From Variovorax sp. Root411 (GTDB lineage: Bacteria > Pseudomonadota > Gammaproteobacteria > Burkholderiales > Burkholderiaceae_C), in the NCBI RefSeq assembly GCF_001425205.1, contig NZ_LMDW01000019.1:82686-146685 (forward strand): a stretch of DNA of 64,000 nt. The letters are read 5' to 3'. Each line of letters opens with the position of its first letter. Position 1 is the stretch's first letter. Made by a program: the position numbers and the translations under genes. Below are positions 25,813 through 36,616 of this stretch, one piece after another. The notes below the pieces were generated by a model. The model ran no database searches. It was not told the DNA's origin and saw only the letters and a list, made by a program, of their open reading frames with translations.

Positions 25813-26276
25813 TTTTGCTTGCTGCCTTGCTTCTGTTGCTGTTCTCTTTGCTTGCGTGCGGCTTCTTCCAGCACCTGCTGCCATTTGGCGACGCCGGGGG
25901 TGAGCTTCACGCCTTTCAATTTCTTGCCGAACCAGATGGCCACGCCTGCCAGCAGGAGCAGCACGCCGAAAGGCACGCCGGACGCCCACAGCACGAGGAA
26001 CACCAGCGCGCCGACGACGCCCAGCACCTTGAAGGTCAGGGGGTCGAAGGAGCCAAGCTCCTTCTTCGGCACTTGGCCGTTCGGCAGTTCTGCGCTGCGC
26101 TGCATGGCCGCGCTCACCGGGCCCTGCTGGCCGGGTGACGGGCCCATGCCGACGTCCAGTCCGGGTTCGCCCTCTTTCGAAGGCCGCTTCGGCAACGCGG
26201 CCTGCGCCGACAGCCGCTCGACATAGCGGGCGAAGTCGCCGTTCGGCGGCGTGTTCCATTGGGGATGGGGATTCAT
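25809..26276 (-). CDS. conserved membrane protein between coaBC and dut
   Basis: A 155-residue protein with a soluble, Pro-rich N-terminus, two adjacent hydrophobic segments (about residues 84-101 and 102-118: LGVVGALVFLVLWASGV, PFGVLLLLAGVAIWFG) and a Lys/Gln-rich C-terminal tail. Its ATG overlaps the coaBC stop (TGATG) and its stop overlaps the dut start, so it is translated within a tight three-gene unit. The function is unknown; the fixed position suggests a conserved gene rather than noise. Confidence 0.8.
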   Translation of the reverse strand: MNPHPQWNTPPNGDFARYVERLSAQAALPKRPSKEGEPGLDVGMGPSPGQQGPVSAAMQRSAELPNGQVPKKELGSFDPLTFKVLGVVGALVFLVLWASGVPFGVLLLLAGVAIWFGKKLKGVKLTPGVAKWQQVLEEAARKQREQQQKQGSKQK

Positions 26277-27499
26277 CAGGCCCTCCAGTCGGGAAGTCGG
26301 GCGGCAATCTCGGCCATGAGTTCGCGCGCCAGCGTGAGCTTGGGCGCTCGCGGGAGCTCGCGCACGCCCTTGGCGTCCACCAGCAGCAGCGCGTTGTCGT
26401 CCTGCCCGAAGGTCAGCGGGCCGATGTTGCCGACCAGCAGCGGAATGCCCTTGCGTTCGCGCTTGGCCTTGGCGTGTTCGGCGAGGTTCTCGCTCTCCGC
26501 CGCGAAGCCCACGCAGAAGAGCTTTCGGGCCTGAGCCCGCTCGCTCTTGGCAACGGCAAGGAGGATGTCGGCGTTCTCGACGAACTCGAGCACCGGTGTC
26601 TTGCCGCTGCCGTCCTTCTTGATCTTCTGCTCGCTCTGCGTCGCCGGGCGCCAGTCGGCCACGGCGGCAGTCGCTACAAAAATGCTAGCAGACTGCGCGG
26701 CACGGGTGGTCGCTTCGAGCATCTCTTGAGCCGACAGCACGTCGACGCGTGTCACGCCGCGCGGGGTCGGCAGGTGCACCGGGCCGGCCACCAGCGTGAC
26801 CTCGGCGCCCGCCTCGCGGGCCGCGCGGGCGATGGCAAAGCCCATCTTGCCGGACGAGTGGTTGGTGATGCCGCGGATCGGGTCGAGCGGCTCGAAGGTC
26901 GGGCCGGCTGTGACCAGCATCTTCTGCCCCGCGAGCAGCTTGGGCTGGAAGAAGGCCGTGACGTCTTCGAGCAACTGCGCCGGTTCGAGCATGCGCCCGT
27001 CGCCGGTCTCGCCGCAGGCCTGCCAGCCGCTGCCCACGCCCAGCACGGTCGCCCCATCGGCCGACACCTGCATCAGGTTGCGCTGGGTGGCGGGGTGCAC
27101 CCACATCTCGCGGTTCATGGCCGGCGCGATCAGGAGCGGGATGCGATTCATCGGTCGGGCCAGGCACATCAGGCTCAGCAGGTCGTCCGCGCGGCCCTGC
27201 ACCAGCCGCGCGATGAAGTCCGCGCTGCACGGCGCCAGCACGATCGCATCGGCCTCGCGGCTCAGGTTGATGTGCGGCATGTTGTTCGGCTCGCGGGTGT
27301 CCCACTGCGAGGTGTAGACGGTGCGGCCCGAAAGCGCCTGCATGGTCACCGGGGTGATGAACTGCTCGGCCGCCTCGGTCATCACGACCTGGACGGTCGC
27401 GCCCGCCTTGACGAACAGCCGGCACAACTCGGCCGACTTGTAGCAGGCGATGCCGCCTGTGAGACCGAGAACGATGTGCTTGCCGGCGAGATCTTGCAT
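26276..27499 (-). CDS. coaBC: bifunctional phosphopantothenoylcysteine decarboxylase / phosphopantothenate-cysteine ligase
   Basis: A 407-residue fusion for coenzyme A synthesis. The N-terminal flavin-dependent CoaC decarboxylase begins GKHIVLGLTGGIACYKS and contains the active-site His (NNMPHINLS), PSADFIAR-type and PAMNREMW motifs. The CoaB ligase starts near residue 195 with MLVTAGPTFEPLDPIRGITN and the CTP-binding VAAVADWRP region. The start is the ATG at 27499; the longer frame is antisense noise over pyrG. Confidence 0.95.
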   Translation of the reverse strand: MQDLAGKHIVLGLTGGIACYKSAELCRLFVKAGATVQVVMTEAAEQFITPVTMQALSGRTVYTSQWDTREPNNMPHINLSREADAIVLAPCSADFIARLVQGRADDLLSLMCLARPMNRIPLLIAPAMNREMWVHPATQRNLMQVSADGATVLGVGSGWQACGETGDGRMLEPAQLLEDVTAFFQPKLLAGQKMLVTAGPTFEPLDPIRGITNHSSGKMGFAIARAAREAGAEVTLVAGPVHLPTPRGVTRVDVLSAQEMLEATTRAAQSASIFVATAAVADWRPATQSEQKIKKDGSGKTPVLEFVENADILLAVAKSERAQARKLFCVGFAAESENLAEHAKAKRERKGIPLLVGNIGPLTFGQDDNALLLVDAKGVRELPRAPKLTLARELMAEIAARLPDWRA

Positions 27500-27527
27500 A
27501 TCGCCGAAGTGTAATGACCCAGCCAGC

Positions 27528-27623
27528 ACACAGGGGCCGCCGCGCACGGCCGCCCGAAGCGGCCGGCCCGCCCCCGGTAGGGGGAAGGAGAAGCGACACG
27601 CAGTGCGCGGAGCCTGGGGGGGA
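27528..27623. repeat. GC-rich hairpin element resembling interspersed Comamonadaceae repeats
   Basis: This stretch carries CCCCC-GGTA-GGGGG (27571-27584), a GC-rich part with CCGAAGCGGCCGG, and the phrase CGACACGCAGTGCGCGGAGCCTGGGGG. It closely resembles short repeats I know to be scattered between genes in this family. A related sequence lies at 29362-29408. The assignment rests on pattern recall, not on a search. Confidence 0.4.
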
Positions 27624-27627
27624 GCCA

Positions 27628-27635
27628 TATACAAT
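27628..27635 (+). promoter_or_regulatory. putative -10 element of pyrG
   Basis: TATACAAT, five of six matches to TATAAT if read TACAAT, lies 42 bp upstream of the pyrG ATG, just after the GC-rich repeat. No convincing -35 is visible at the usual distance. Confidence 0.4.
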
Positions 27636-27676
27636 CGCAATTTCCCACTGCCCGGATTCACGTGTCCGGAACTGGC

Positions 27677-29359
<1,683 letters not shown>

Positions 29360-29420
29360 GCGCCGCGCCGGGCCGCCCCAAGCAAGCTCGCACCGCAGTG
29401 CGAAGCACGGAGGTATTTGA

Positions 29421-29711
29421 ATGAGCAGTGGCTACGTCATCGCCCACGTCGAGGTGACCAACCCGACGCAGTACGAGGAATACAAGAAGTGGTCCAGCGT
29501 CGCGATGCAGGCGCACGGTGCCGAGGTGTGCGTGCGCGGCGGCCAGGTGCAGCCGCTCGAGGGCGAATGGCAGCCCACGCGCGTGGTGATCCTCAAGTTC
29601 CCCAGCTTCGACAAGGCCAAGGCTTTCTACGGCTCGCCCGAATACCTCAAGGCACGCGAAGCACGTGCCGGTGCCGCGATCATGAACATGATCGCGGTCG
29701 AAGGCCTTTGA
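29421..29711 (+). CDS. DUF1330 family protein
   Basis: A 96-residue dimeric alpha-beta-barrel-type protein beginning SGYVIAHVEVTNPTQYEEYKK and containing GGQVQPLEGEWQPTRVVILKFPSFDKAKAFY, the standard DUF1330 pattern. The fold resembles antibiotic-biosynthesis monooxygenases, but no activity is established. It lies between pyrG and eno (54 bp to eno), probably in one transcript with both. Confidence 0.88.
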   Translation: MSSGYVIAHVEVTNPTQYEEYKKWSSVAMQAHGAEVCVRGGQVQPLEGEWQPTRVVILKFPSFDKAKAFYGSPEYLKAREARAGAAIMNMIAVEGL

Positions 29712-29765
29712 TCCCGTTTTTTTGCAAGCGAACTCCCCAAAGAGACCCAGAGAGAAAGACAAAAG

Positions 29766-31049
<1,284 letters not shown>

Positions 31050-31070
31050 CTCCTCCGCGACACGCTCGGC

Positions 31071-31349
31071 ATGCGCGCCCGCCTCGGTCCCCCCATCGTC
31101 CTGCTGCTCCTGCTGGCCATCCTGCAATGGCAGCTGTGGAACGGGCGTGGCAGCGTGCGCGACGTGGCCCAACTGCGCACCAAGCTGGCCGACCAGAAGG
31201 AAGCCAACGCCAAGGCCACGCTGACCAACGAGCGCCTGACCTCCGAGGTCAACGACCTCAAGGACGGCCTCGAGATGGTCGAGGAGCGCGCGCGGGCGGA
31301 ACTCGGCATGGTGAAGCCGAACGAAGTGTTCGTACAGATCGCGCACTGA
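31071..31349 (+). CDS. ftsB: cell division protein FtsB
   Basis: A 92-residue bitopic divisome protein: a short cytoplasmic N-terminus, one membrane helix (residues 8-23, PPIVLLLLLAILQWQLW) and a periplasmic coiled coil. The conserved end of the coil is EERARAELGMVKPNEVFV, the FtsB/DivIC signature. It links FtsL and FtsQ to activate septal wall synthesis. Its position directly after eno is diagnostic. Confidence 0.93.
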   Translation: MRARLGPPIVLLLLLAILQWQLWNGRGSVRDVAQLRTKLADQKEANAKATLTNERLTSEVNDLKDGLEMVEERARAELGMVKPNEVFVQIAH

Positions 31350-31377
31350 CCCTCCTTCACCACCGCGTCCGCTGCCG

Positions 31378-32001
31378 ATGACCGAGCTTCTCTCGGCCCC
31401 CGCTTTCCTGCTGTGGGGCTCTCCTGTCAGCTGGCTCGAATTCGTCGCGGCCGTGCTGGCTCTCGCCATGGTCGGCTGCAACATGCGCGAGATTCACTGG
31501 GGATGGCCGCTGGCCATCATCAGTTCGCTGCTCTATGTGGCAGTGTTCGCCAAGGCGCGCATCTACGGCGACGCCTCGCTCCAGATCTTCTTCGCTTTTG
31601 TCGCCCTGTGGGGCTGGGCGCAATGGCTGCGCGGCCACCGCGCCGACGGAAGCACCTTGCATGTCGCCCGGCTCTCGCCGCGCGGTATTGCCCTCACGCT
31701 GGCCGCCTGCGCACTGGCTTGGCCGACCGTCGCCCTCTTCCTGCACCGCTTCACCGACACCGACGTGCCCTGGTGGGACGGCTTCGCCACCGGCCTGAGC
31801 CTGGTCGGGCAGTTCCTGCTCGGGCGCAAGTTCATTGAGAACTGGCTCGTCTGGCTGGTCGTGAATGTCGTGAGCGTGGGCCTGTTCATCCACAAGGGGC
31901 TGTGGCTCACCGTGGGCCTCTATGCGGTGTTCGCCGTGCTCAGCGTGGTCGGCTACGTCGCGTGGCGGCAGCGCATGCCGGTCGAGGCGGCGCGCGCATG
32001 A
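31378..32001 (+). CDS. pnuC: nicotinamide riboside transporter PnuC
   Basis: A 207-residue membrane protein with seven hydrophobic segments. It carries the family motifs LAMVGCNMREIHWGWPLAIISSLLY near the N-terminus and LGRKFIENWLVWLVVNVVSVGLF in the second half. PnuC moves nicotinamide riboside by facilitated diffusion, driven by phosphorylation inside the cell. Its stop overlaps the ATG of the NadR-type kinase gene (ATGA), which is the expected trapping enzyme. Confidence 0.92.
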   Translation: MTELLSAPAFLLWGSPVSWLEFVAAVLALAMVGCNMREIHWGWPLAIISSLLYVAVFAKARIYGDASLQIFFAFVALWGWAQWLRGHRADGSTLHVARLSPRGIALTLAACALAWPTVALFLHRFTDTDVPWWDGFATGLSLVGQFLLGRKFIENWLVWLVVNVVSVGLFIHKGLWLTVGLYAVFAVLSVVGYVAWRQRMPVEAARA

Positions 32002-32669
32002 CACCCACGCTGCCGACCGGTTGCGTCATCGCGCTCGTTGGCGCCGAGAGCACCGGCAAGACCGAGCTGGCCCGCGCCATCGCGCAACGCCTGAAGGAAC
32101 GCGGCACGTCCACGGTGCTGGTGAGCGAGTACCTGCGCGAATGGTGCGAACGCGAAGGCCGCACGCCGCGCCCCGACGAGCAGCAGGCCATCGCCGACGA
32201 GCAGACACGCCGCATCGACGCCGCGGCAGCCTCCGGCGTGGTCGTGGCCGACACCACGGCGCTCATGACGGCGGTGTACAGCGAGCAGCTGTTCGCCGAC
32301 ACCACGCTTTACAACAGCGCGCTGGCCGCGCAACGGCGCTACGCCATCACGCTGCTCACCGCGCTCGATCTGCCCTGGACGGCCGACGACATGCGCGACG
32401 GGCCCCATGCACGCCAACCCACCGATACGCTGGTGCGTGCCGCGCTCGCGGGGGCGAAGCTCTCGTACGCCGTGGTACACGGCACGGGCGGCGAGCGGCT
32501 GGCCAATGCCTGGAATGCCATCAACTCCATTGCCGGCAGCGAGGGCCGGCCTCGCACACGCGCCCAGTCCGACGCGAAGCCCGCCTCGTGGTCGTGGCCT
32601 TGCGAAAAATGCTCCGACCCGGAATGCGAACATAAGCTCTTCAGCGACCTGATCGCGCGCCGCGAGTAG
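31998..32669 (+). CDS. NadR-type ATPase, probable ribosylnicotinamide kinase with Cys-rich tail
   Basis: A 223-residue P-loop protein equal to the kinase half of NadR. Walker A GAESTGKT is at residues 15-22, followed by VSEYLREWCEREG and the nucleoside-binding ADTTALMTAVYSE region. It lacks the NMN-adenylyltransferase and repressor domains of enterobacterial NadR. It should phosphorylate nicotinamide riboside imported by PnuC, whose gene it overlaps by four bases. The C-terminus has an extra motif C202-x2-C205-x4-C210-x-H212 that looks able to bind zinc. Confidence 0.85.
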   Translation: MTPTLPTGCVIALVGAESTGKTELARAIAQRLKERGTSTVLVSEYLREWCEREGRTPRPDEQQAIADEQTRRIDAAAASGVVVADTTALMTAVYSEQLFADTTLYNSALAAQRRYAITLLTALDLPWTADDMRDGPHARQPTDTLVRAALAGAKLSYAVVHGTGGERLANAWNAINSIAGSEGRPRTRAQSDAKPASWSWPCEKCSDPECEHKLFSDLIARRE

Positions 32670-32697
32670 CGCGCTCCATCCCTTCACCGGAGACCCG

Positions 32698-33660
32698 ATG
32701 CCTCTTCGTTCCGTCGCGCGTGTCGCCCTGATCTGCAGCGCCTTCGCCGCGCTGCTGCCGGCCACCGCAGCCCCCGTCGCCGCCACCGTCGAAAACGGCA
32801 CCACGACCACCGCCTGCGCCGAGGAAGACAACGTCTCTCTGACCTTGCGCGGCGATGGCATCCGCCACATGCGCATCGAGGCGCTGCAGCCCGGCTACCT
32901 CGACAAGATCGGCAACGACGTCACCAAGCCCGACTTCTCCGGTTGCAACTTCGACGGCGGCGCGCACCCGACCGACCCGGCGCACCGCTTCCGCAAGCGC
33001 ACCGTCGTGCTGATGGACAACGCCCAGTGGCGCATCGTCGGCATGACGCTGCCGACCTTCTGGCGGCCGCAGCGCGTGCCCGTGCAGGTGGGCAAGCGCA
33101 AGGACAGCGGCTTTCATCTGCTGCAGGTGTTCAGGAAGGAAAACGGCAAGGCACTCGAAGCGATCGTGCTCTACCCGTCCGACGGCTACTGGCGCATCAA
33201 GCCGCTGCCCAAGGCGCGCTTCGGCGATGGCGTGTACGGCTCGTCGTTCCTGCTGGGCCCGGTCGAGGCGGCTGCGCGGCCGGTGGTGAACATCGCGTCG
33301 ATCCGCATCGTGCCCCGGCCGCTGGCCATTCATGTGCGCTTTGCCGACGGCGGCAGCGCCGCGGTGCGCGTGGACGAGATCAGCCGCGAACGCACCGCGC
33401 TCGACGTGACGCTCTCCAAGCCCACCGCGAGCGCGCAGCCCTTCGCGGTGCTGCGCTCGATGTATGTCGCGCCCGACAACGCCGACGTGAGCGAGGTTCG
33501 CTGGCAGGCATCGCCGCAGGCCGCGGCGCAGGTGCTGCCGTTGCCCGATGTGAAGAGCCTTCAGGCCACGCAGGTGCGCTTCGGCCGCAGCCTGCCGTCG
33601 AAGCACAACACCAGCGCGCCGGACATCGCGTTCAGCGGGTTCGACGACGGGGTGCAATAG
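32698..33660 (+). CDS. secreted protein of unknown function
   Basis: A 320-residue protein with a signal peptide (residues 1-25, ending ATA-AP) and a mature part rich in beta strands. Motifs such as NAQWRIVGMTLPTFWRPQRVPVQVG and SDGYWRIKPLP are visible, and there are only two Cys in the mature region, which may form a disulfide. No enzyme motif or membrane anchor is seen. It lies 28 bp after the NadR-type gene and could belong to that transcript. No family is recognised. Confidence 0.72.
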   Translation: MPLRSVARVALICSAFAALLPATAAPVAATVENGTTTTACAEEDNVSLTLRGDGIRHMRIEALQPGYLDKIGNDVTKPDFSGCNFDGGAHPTDPAHRFRKRTVVLMDNAQWRIVGMTLPTFWRPQRVPVQVGKRKDSGFHLLQVFRKENGKALEAIVLYPSDGYWRIKPLPKARFGDGVYGSSFLLGPVEAAARPVVNIASIRIVPRPLAIHVRFADGGSAAVRVDEISRERTALDVTLSKPTASAQPFAVLRSMYVAPDNADVSEVRWQASPQAAAQVLPLPDVKSLQATQVRFGRSLPSKHNTSAPDIAFSGFDDGVQ

Positions 33661-33696
33661 AAAAAGGAAAAGGCGAAGGGCGCAAGCCCCCGCGCC

Positions 33697-34704
33697 TTAC
33701 TGCACAACCGGGCTGCCCGGAATCTGGTCGCCCAGCGGCGTGAAAAGCTGCGCCGCATCGACCGCATCGAAGCGGTATTGCTTGCCACAGAAGTCGCAGC
33801 CCACCTCGATGTCGCCGCGCTCGGCGAGGATGCTCTCGGCCTCCTCCACGCCCAGCCCGCGAATCATCTGCGCCACGCGCTCGCGCCCGCAGGTGCACGC
33901 GAAGTGCGGGCCTTGCAGGCCGGCCTGCGGCTCGAAGCGCAGCAGTTTTTCTTCCCAGAACAGGCGGCGCAGGATGGTCTCGACGTCGAGCGTGAGCAGC
34001 TCGTCGCGCGTCAGGCTCGAAGCGAGGATCGAGATGCGGTTGTAGTCCTCGTTGCGGCCGATCTGGTCTTCATTGGCCTGGTCGTGGTCCTTGTCCGAGG
34101 TACCGGAAGTGCCTTCGAGATTGCCCTCGCCCTTCACCGGCAGGCGCTGGATCAGCAGGCCGGCCGCGACCTTGTCGTCGGCCGCGAGCACCAGCGTGGT
34201 GTCGAGCTGCTCGCTCTGCAGCATGTAGTGCTGCAACACGTCGCTGAGCTTGCCCAGCTTCTCGCCGTCGTCGCCGAAGAGCGGCACCACGCCCTGGTAC
34301 GGCGTGGCGCCCGGCAGCTTGTCCTTGGGGTCGAGCGTGATGGCGCAGCGGCCCTTGTTGTTCACGTTGACCATGTCGGGCAGGTGCGCATCGGCCGGGA
34401 GGTCGCCGATCACCTTGGCGGTGGCGCGCAGGCTCAGGTCGGGCTTGGCCTCGGCCACCGCGACCTTCACGGGACCGTCGCCGAAGATCTGCAGGATCAG
34501 CGCGCCGTTGAACTTGATGTTGGACTGCATCAGCGTGGCCGCGGCCGTCATCTCGCCGAGCAATTCGGCCACGGGCGGCGGATAGGCCCCGGTGGCGGTG
34601 TTGGAGGCGCGCCGCGCCAGGATCTCCTGCCACGCATCTGTCAGGCGCACGATCATGCCGCGCACCGGCAGGCCATCGAACAGGAATTTGTGCAGCTCGC
34701 TCAA
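33697..34704 (-). CDS. hslO: redox-regulated chaperone Hsp33
   Basis: A 335-residue holdase chaperone activated by oxidation. The C-terminal zinc switch is present as C-x-C (HFACTCGRERV) and C-x2-C (VGCDFCGKQYRF), about 30 residues apart as in the family; the N-terminal substrate-binding fold precedes it. In the cytosol it protects unfolded proteins during oxidative heat stress. It lies 30 bp downstream of the gamma carbonic anhydrase gene on the same strand and is probably transcribed with it. It converges on the secreted-protein gene. Confidence 0.95.
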   Translation of the reverse strand: MSELHKFLFDGLPVRGMIVRLTDAWQEILARRASNTATGAYPPPVAELLGEMTAAATLMQSNIKFNGALILQIFGDGPVKVAVAEAKPDLSLRATAKVIGDLPADAHLPDMVNVNNKGRCAITLDPKDKLPGATPYQGVVPLFGDDGEKLGKLSDVLQHYMLQSEQLDTTLVLAADDKVAAGLLIQRLPVKGEGNLEGTSGTSDKDHDQANEDQIGRNEDYNRISILASSLTRDELLTLDVETILRRLFWEEKLLRFEPQAGLQGPHFACTCGRERVAQMIRGLGVEEAESILAERGDIEVGCDFCGKQYRFDAVDAAQLFTPLGDQIPGSPVVQ

Positions 34705-34734
34705 AACGGATTCTTCTTTCTGCTGGGCCTGGGA

Positions 34735-35259
34735 TCAGGCGATTTTCTTCAGGCCCTTCGCATAGCGAACGGCGTTTTTCACATAGTGCTCGGCACCGTG
34801 GCGCAAGCGGGCGGCGTCTTCGTCGCTGATCGTGCGCATGACCTTGGCGGGCGACCCGAAGATCAGCGAGTTGTCGGGAAACTCCTTGCCCTCGGTCACG
34901 ACGCTGCCGGCGCCAACGATCGAGTTGCGGCCGATCTTCGCGTTATTCAAGACCACCGCCTGGATGCCGATCAGCGAGTTGTCGCCGATGGTGCAGCCGT
35001 GCAGCATGACCTGGTGGCCGATGGTGACGTTCTCGCCGACGGTCAGCGGGCTGCCGGGATCGGAATGCAGCGTCGACATGTCCTGCACGTTGCTGTTGCG
35101 TCCGATGGTCATGGTCTCGTTGTCGCCGCGCAGCACGGCGCCGAACCAGATGCTGGCGTTGTCGCCCAGCCGCACGTCGCCGATGACCTCCGCGCTGTCG
35201 GCAACCCACGCGCCGGTACCGAGTTGCGGCGCAACGCCGTCGAGTTCATAGAGGGCCAT
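34735..35259 (-). CDS. gamma-class carbonic anhydrase family protein
   Basis: A 174-residue left-handed beta-helix protein made of hexapeptide repeats (IGDVRLGDNASIWFGAVLRGD, VGENVTIGHQVMLHGCTIGDNS). Zinc ligands are suggested by His in STLHSD, IGHQVMLHG. It resembles the YrdA/CaiE-like gamma carbonic anhydrase homologues, which are often weakly active or inactive on CO2. The ATG at 35259 fits the family; the larger frame is a shadow. It starts 36 bp from the divergent DUF455 gene and leads into hslO. Confidence 0.9.
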   Translation of the reverse strand: MALYELDGVAPQLGTGAWVADSAEVIGDVRLGDNASIWFGAVLRGDNETMTIGRNSNVQDMSTLHSDPGSPLTVGENVTIGHQVMLHGCTIGDNSLIGIQAVVLNNAKIGRNSIVGAGSVVTEGKEFPDNSLIFGSPAKVMRTISDEDAARLRHGAEHYVKNAVRYAKGLKKIA

Positions 35260-35295
35260 CGTGGAGTCTCCGGGGCAAAAACTAGAATTGTAGGG

Positions 35296-36117
35296 ATGCA
35301 CCCCCGATTGAGCGCGCTGGCCGCGCTGCGACTGACCGATCCTGAACAAAAGGTGGCTGCAACACGTGCCGCCGCTGCGCTGGCCGCTTCCGATTCCATA
35401 GCAGCCGCGCCGATCCGCACCGAGGGCGACGATCTCGGCGTGCCTGGCCGCCCCGAACGGCCGCTGCGCGTGGCCGCCACCGCCGTGCGGAAACGCTCGC
35501 CCTTCACGCCCGAGGGCCGGGCCGCGCTGATCCATTCGATCTGCCACATCGAGTTCAACGCGATCAACCTCGCGCTCGACGCGGTATGGCGCTACGACGG
35601 GATGCCCAATGCCTACTACCGCGACTGGCTGCGCGTGGCCGATGAAGAAGCATTGCACTTCACGCTGCTGCATGCGCACCTGCAGGGCATGGGGTATCGC
35701 TACGGCGACTTCCCCGGCCACGACGGTCTCTGGAACATGTGCGAGAAAACGAAGGACGACGTGCTCGCGCGCATGGCGCTCGTGCCGCGCACGCTTGAAG
35801 CGCGCGGGCTCGATGCCACGCCGCTGATCCAGGCCAAGTTGAAGCGTGTGAACACGCCCGATGCGCTGCGCGCGGTCGAAATCCTGGACGTCATCCTGCG
35901 CGACGAAGTGGGCCACGTGGCCATCGGCAACCACTGGTATCGCTGGCTGTGCGACGGCGCGGGCCTCGATGCCGAAGCGACCTACCCCGCACTGGTGGCG
36001 CGCTATGACGCGCCACGGCACAAGCCGCCTTTCAACCTCGAAGCGCGCAGGCGGGCGGGGTTCAGCGCCGAGGAATTGCGCCAGCTCTCGGCGACGGCGC
36101 ACCCGGACAAGCGCTGA
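35296..36117 (+). CDS. DUF455 family ferritin-like protein
   Basis: A 273-residue protein with a ferritin-like four-helix diiron pattern. The metal-binding Glu/His motifs appear as CHIEFNAINLALD, DEEALHFTLLHAHLQ and LRDEVGHVAIGNHWY, spaced as expected. DUF455 proteins resemble tRNA hydroxylase MiaE in layout, but the substrate is unknown. I start at the ATG 35296 (MHPRLSA); the much longer frame overlaps hslO and is a shadow. It is divergent from gamma carbonic anhydrase and convergent with the MaoC gene. Confidence 0.87.
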   Translation: MHPRLSALAALRLTDPEQKVAATRAAAALAASDSIAAAPIRTEGDDLGVPGRPERPLRVAATAVRKRSPFTPEGRAALIHSICHIEFNAINLALDAVWRYDGMPNAYYRDWLRVADEEALHFTLLHAHLQGMGYRYGDFPGHDGLWNMCEKTKDDVLARMALVPRTLEARGLDATPLIQAKLKRVNTPDALRAVEILDVILRDEVGHVAIGNHWYRWLCDGAGLDAEATYPALVARYDAPRHKPPFNLEARRRAGFSAEELRQLSATAHPDKR

Positions 36118-36128
36118 ACGCCCGCGGC

Positions 36129-36575
36129 CTATGCCGGCCGTGCGTGCACCACCAGCTTCGGCGTGAAGTACTGGAGCACCTCGCCGCGCTGGTTGCGCGT
36201 CTGGCAGCGCATCGTCACCATCGCCCGGCCGGGCTTGGAGCGCGAAGGCGTGATGTCGATCACCTCGCTCACCACATGCAGCATGTCGCCGGGCCGCGTC
36301 GGCTTGGGCCATTGCAGTTCGCCGCCCGAACCGATGATGCCGTCCGCCAAGGGAATGCCACTCTCGACCAGCAGCTTCATCGTGAGCGCGGCCGTGTGCC
36401 AGCCGCTTGCCGCAAGGCCGCCGAAGAAGGTGCTCTTTGCAGCCTCTTCGTCGGTGTGGAAGGGCTGCGGGTCGAACTGCTGCGCGAAGGCCTTGATCTG
36501 TGCCACGTCGAGCAGGTGTTCGCCGCTCTGGAAACGGTCGCCGACCTTCAGGTCTTCAAGGTACAGCTTGGCCAT
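36129..36575 (-). CDS. MaoC-like (R)-hydratase family protein
   Basis: A 148-residue hot-dog-fold enoyl hydratase-like protein. The catalytic Asp/His pair lies in FDPQPFHTDEEAA followed by FGGLAASGWHTAAL, the hydratase 2 motif. It should hydrate an enoyl-CoA to an (R)-3-hydroxyacyl-CoA. It follows the thiolase gene by 41 bp on the same strand, so the two probably form a two-gene unit controlled by the nearby TetR regulator. Confidence 0.9.
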   Translation of the reverse strand: MAKLYLEDLKVGDRFQSGEHLLDVAQIKAFAQQFDPQPFHTDEEAAKSTFFGGLAASGWHTAALTMKLLVESGIPLADGIIGSGGELQWPKPTRPGDMLHVVSEVIDITPSRSKPGRAMVTMRCQTRNQRGEVLQYFTPKLVVHARPA

Positions 36576-36616
36576 GGAGGTCTCCTCGTTGTGACGGACC
36601 CCTCATTCTCGGACGA

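Noticed and set aside
33778..35295. Long in-frame extension upstream of the DUF455 gene
   Set aside because: It runs opposite hslO and gamma carbonic anhydrase; the DUF455 similarity begins only after the ATG at 35296.
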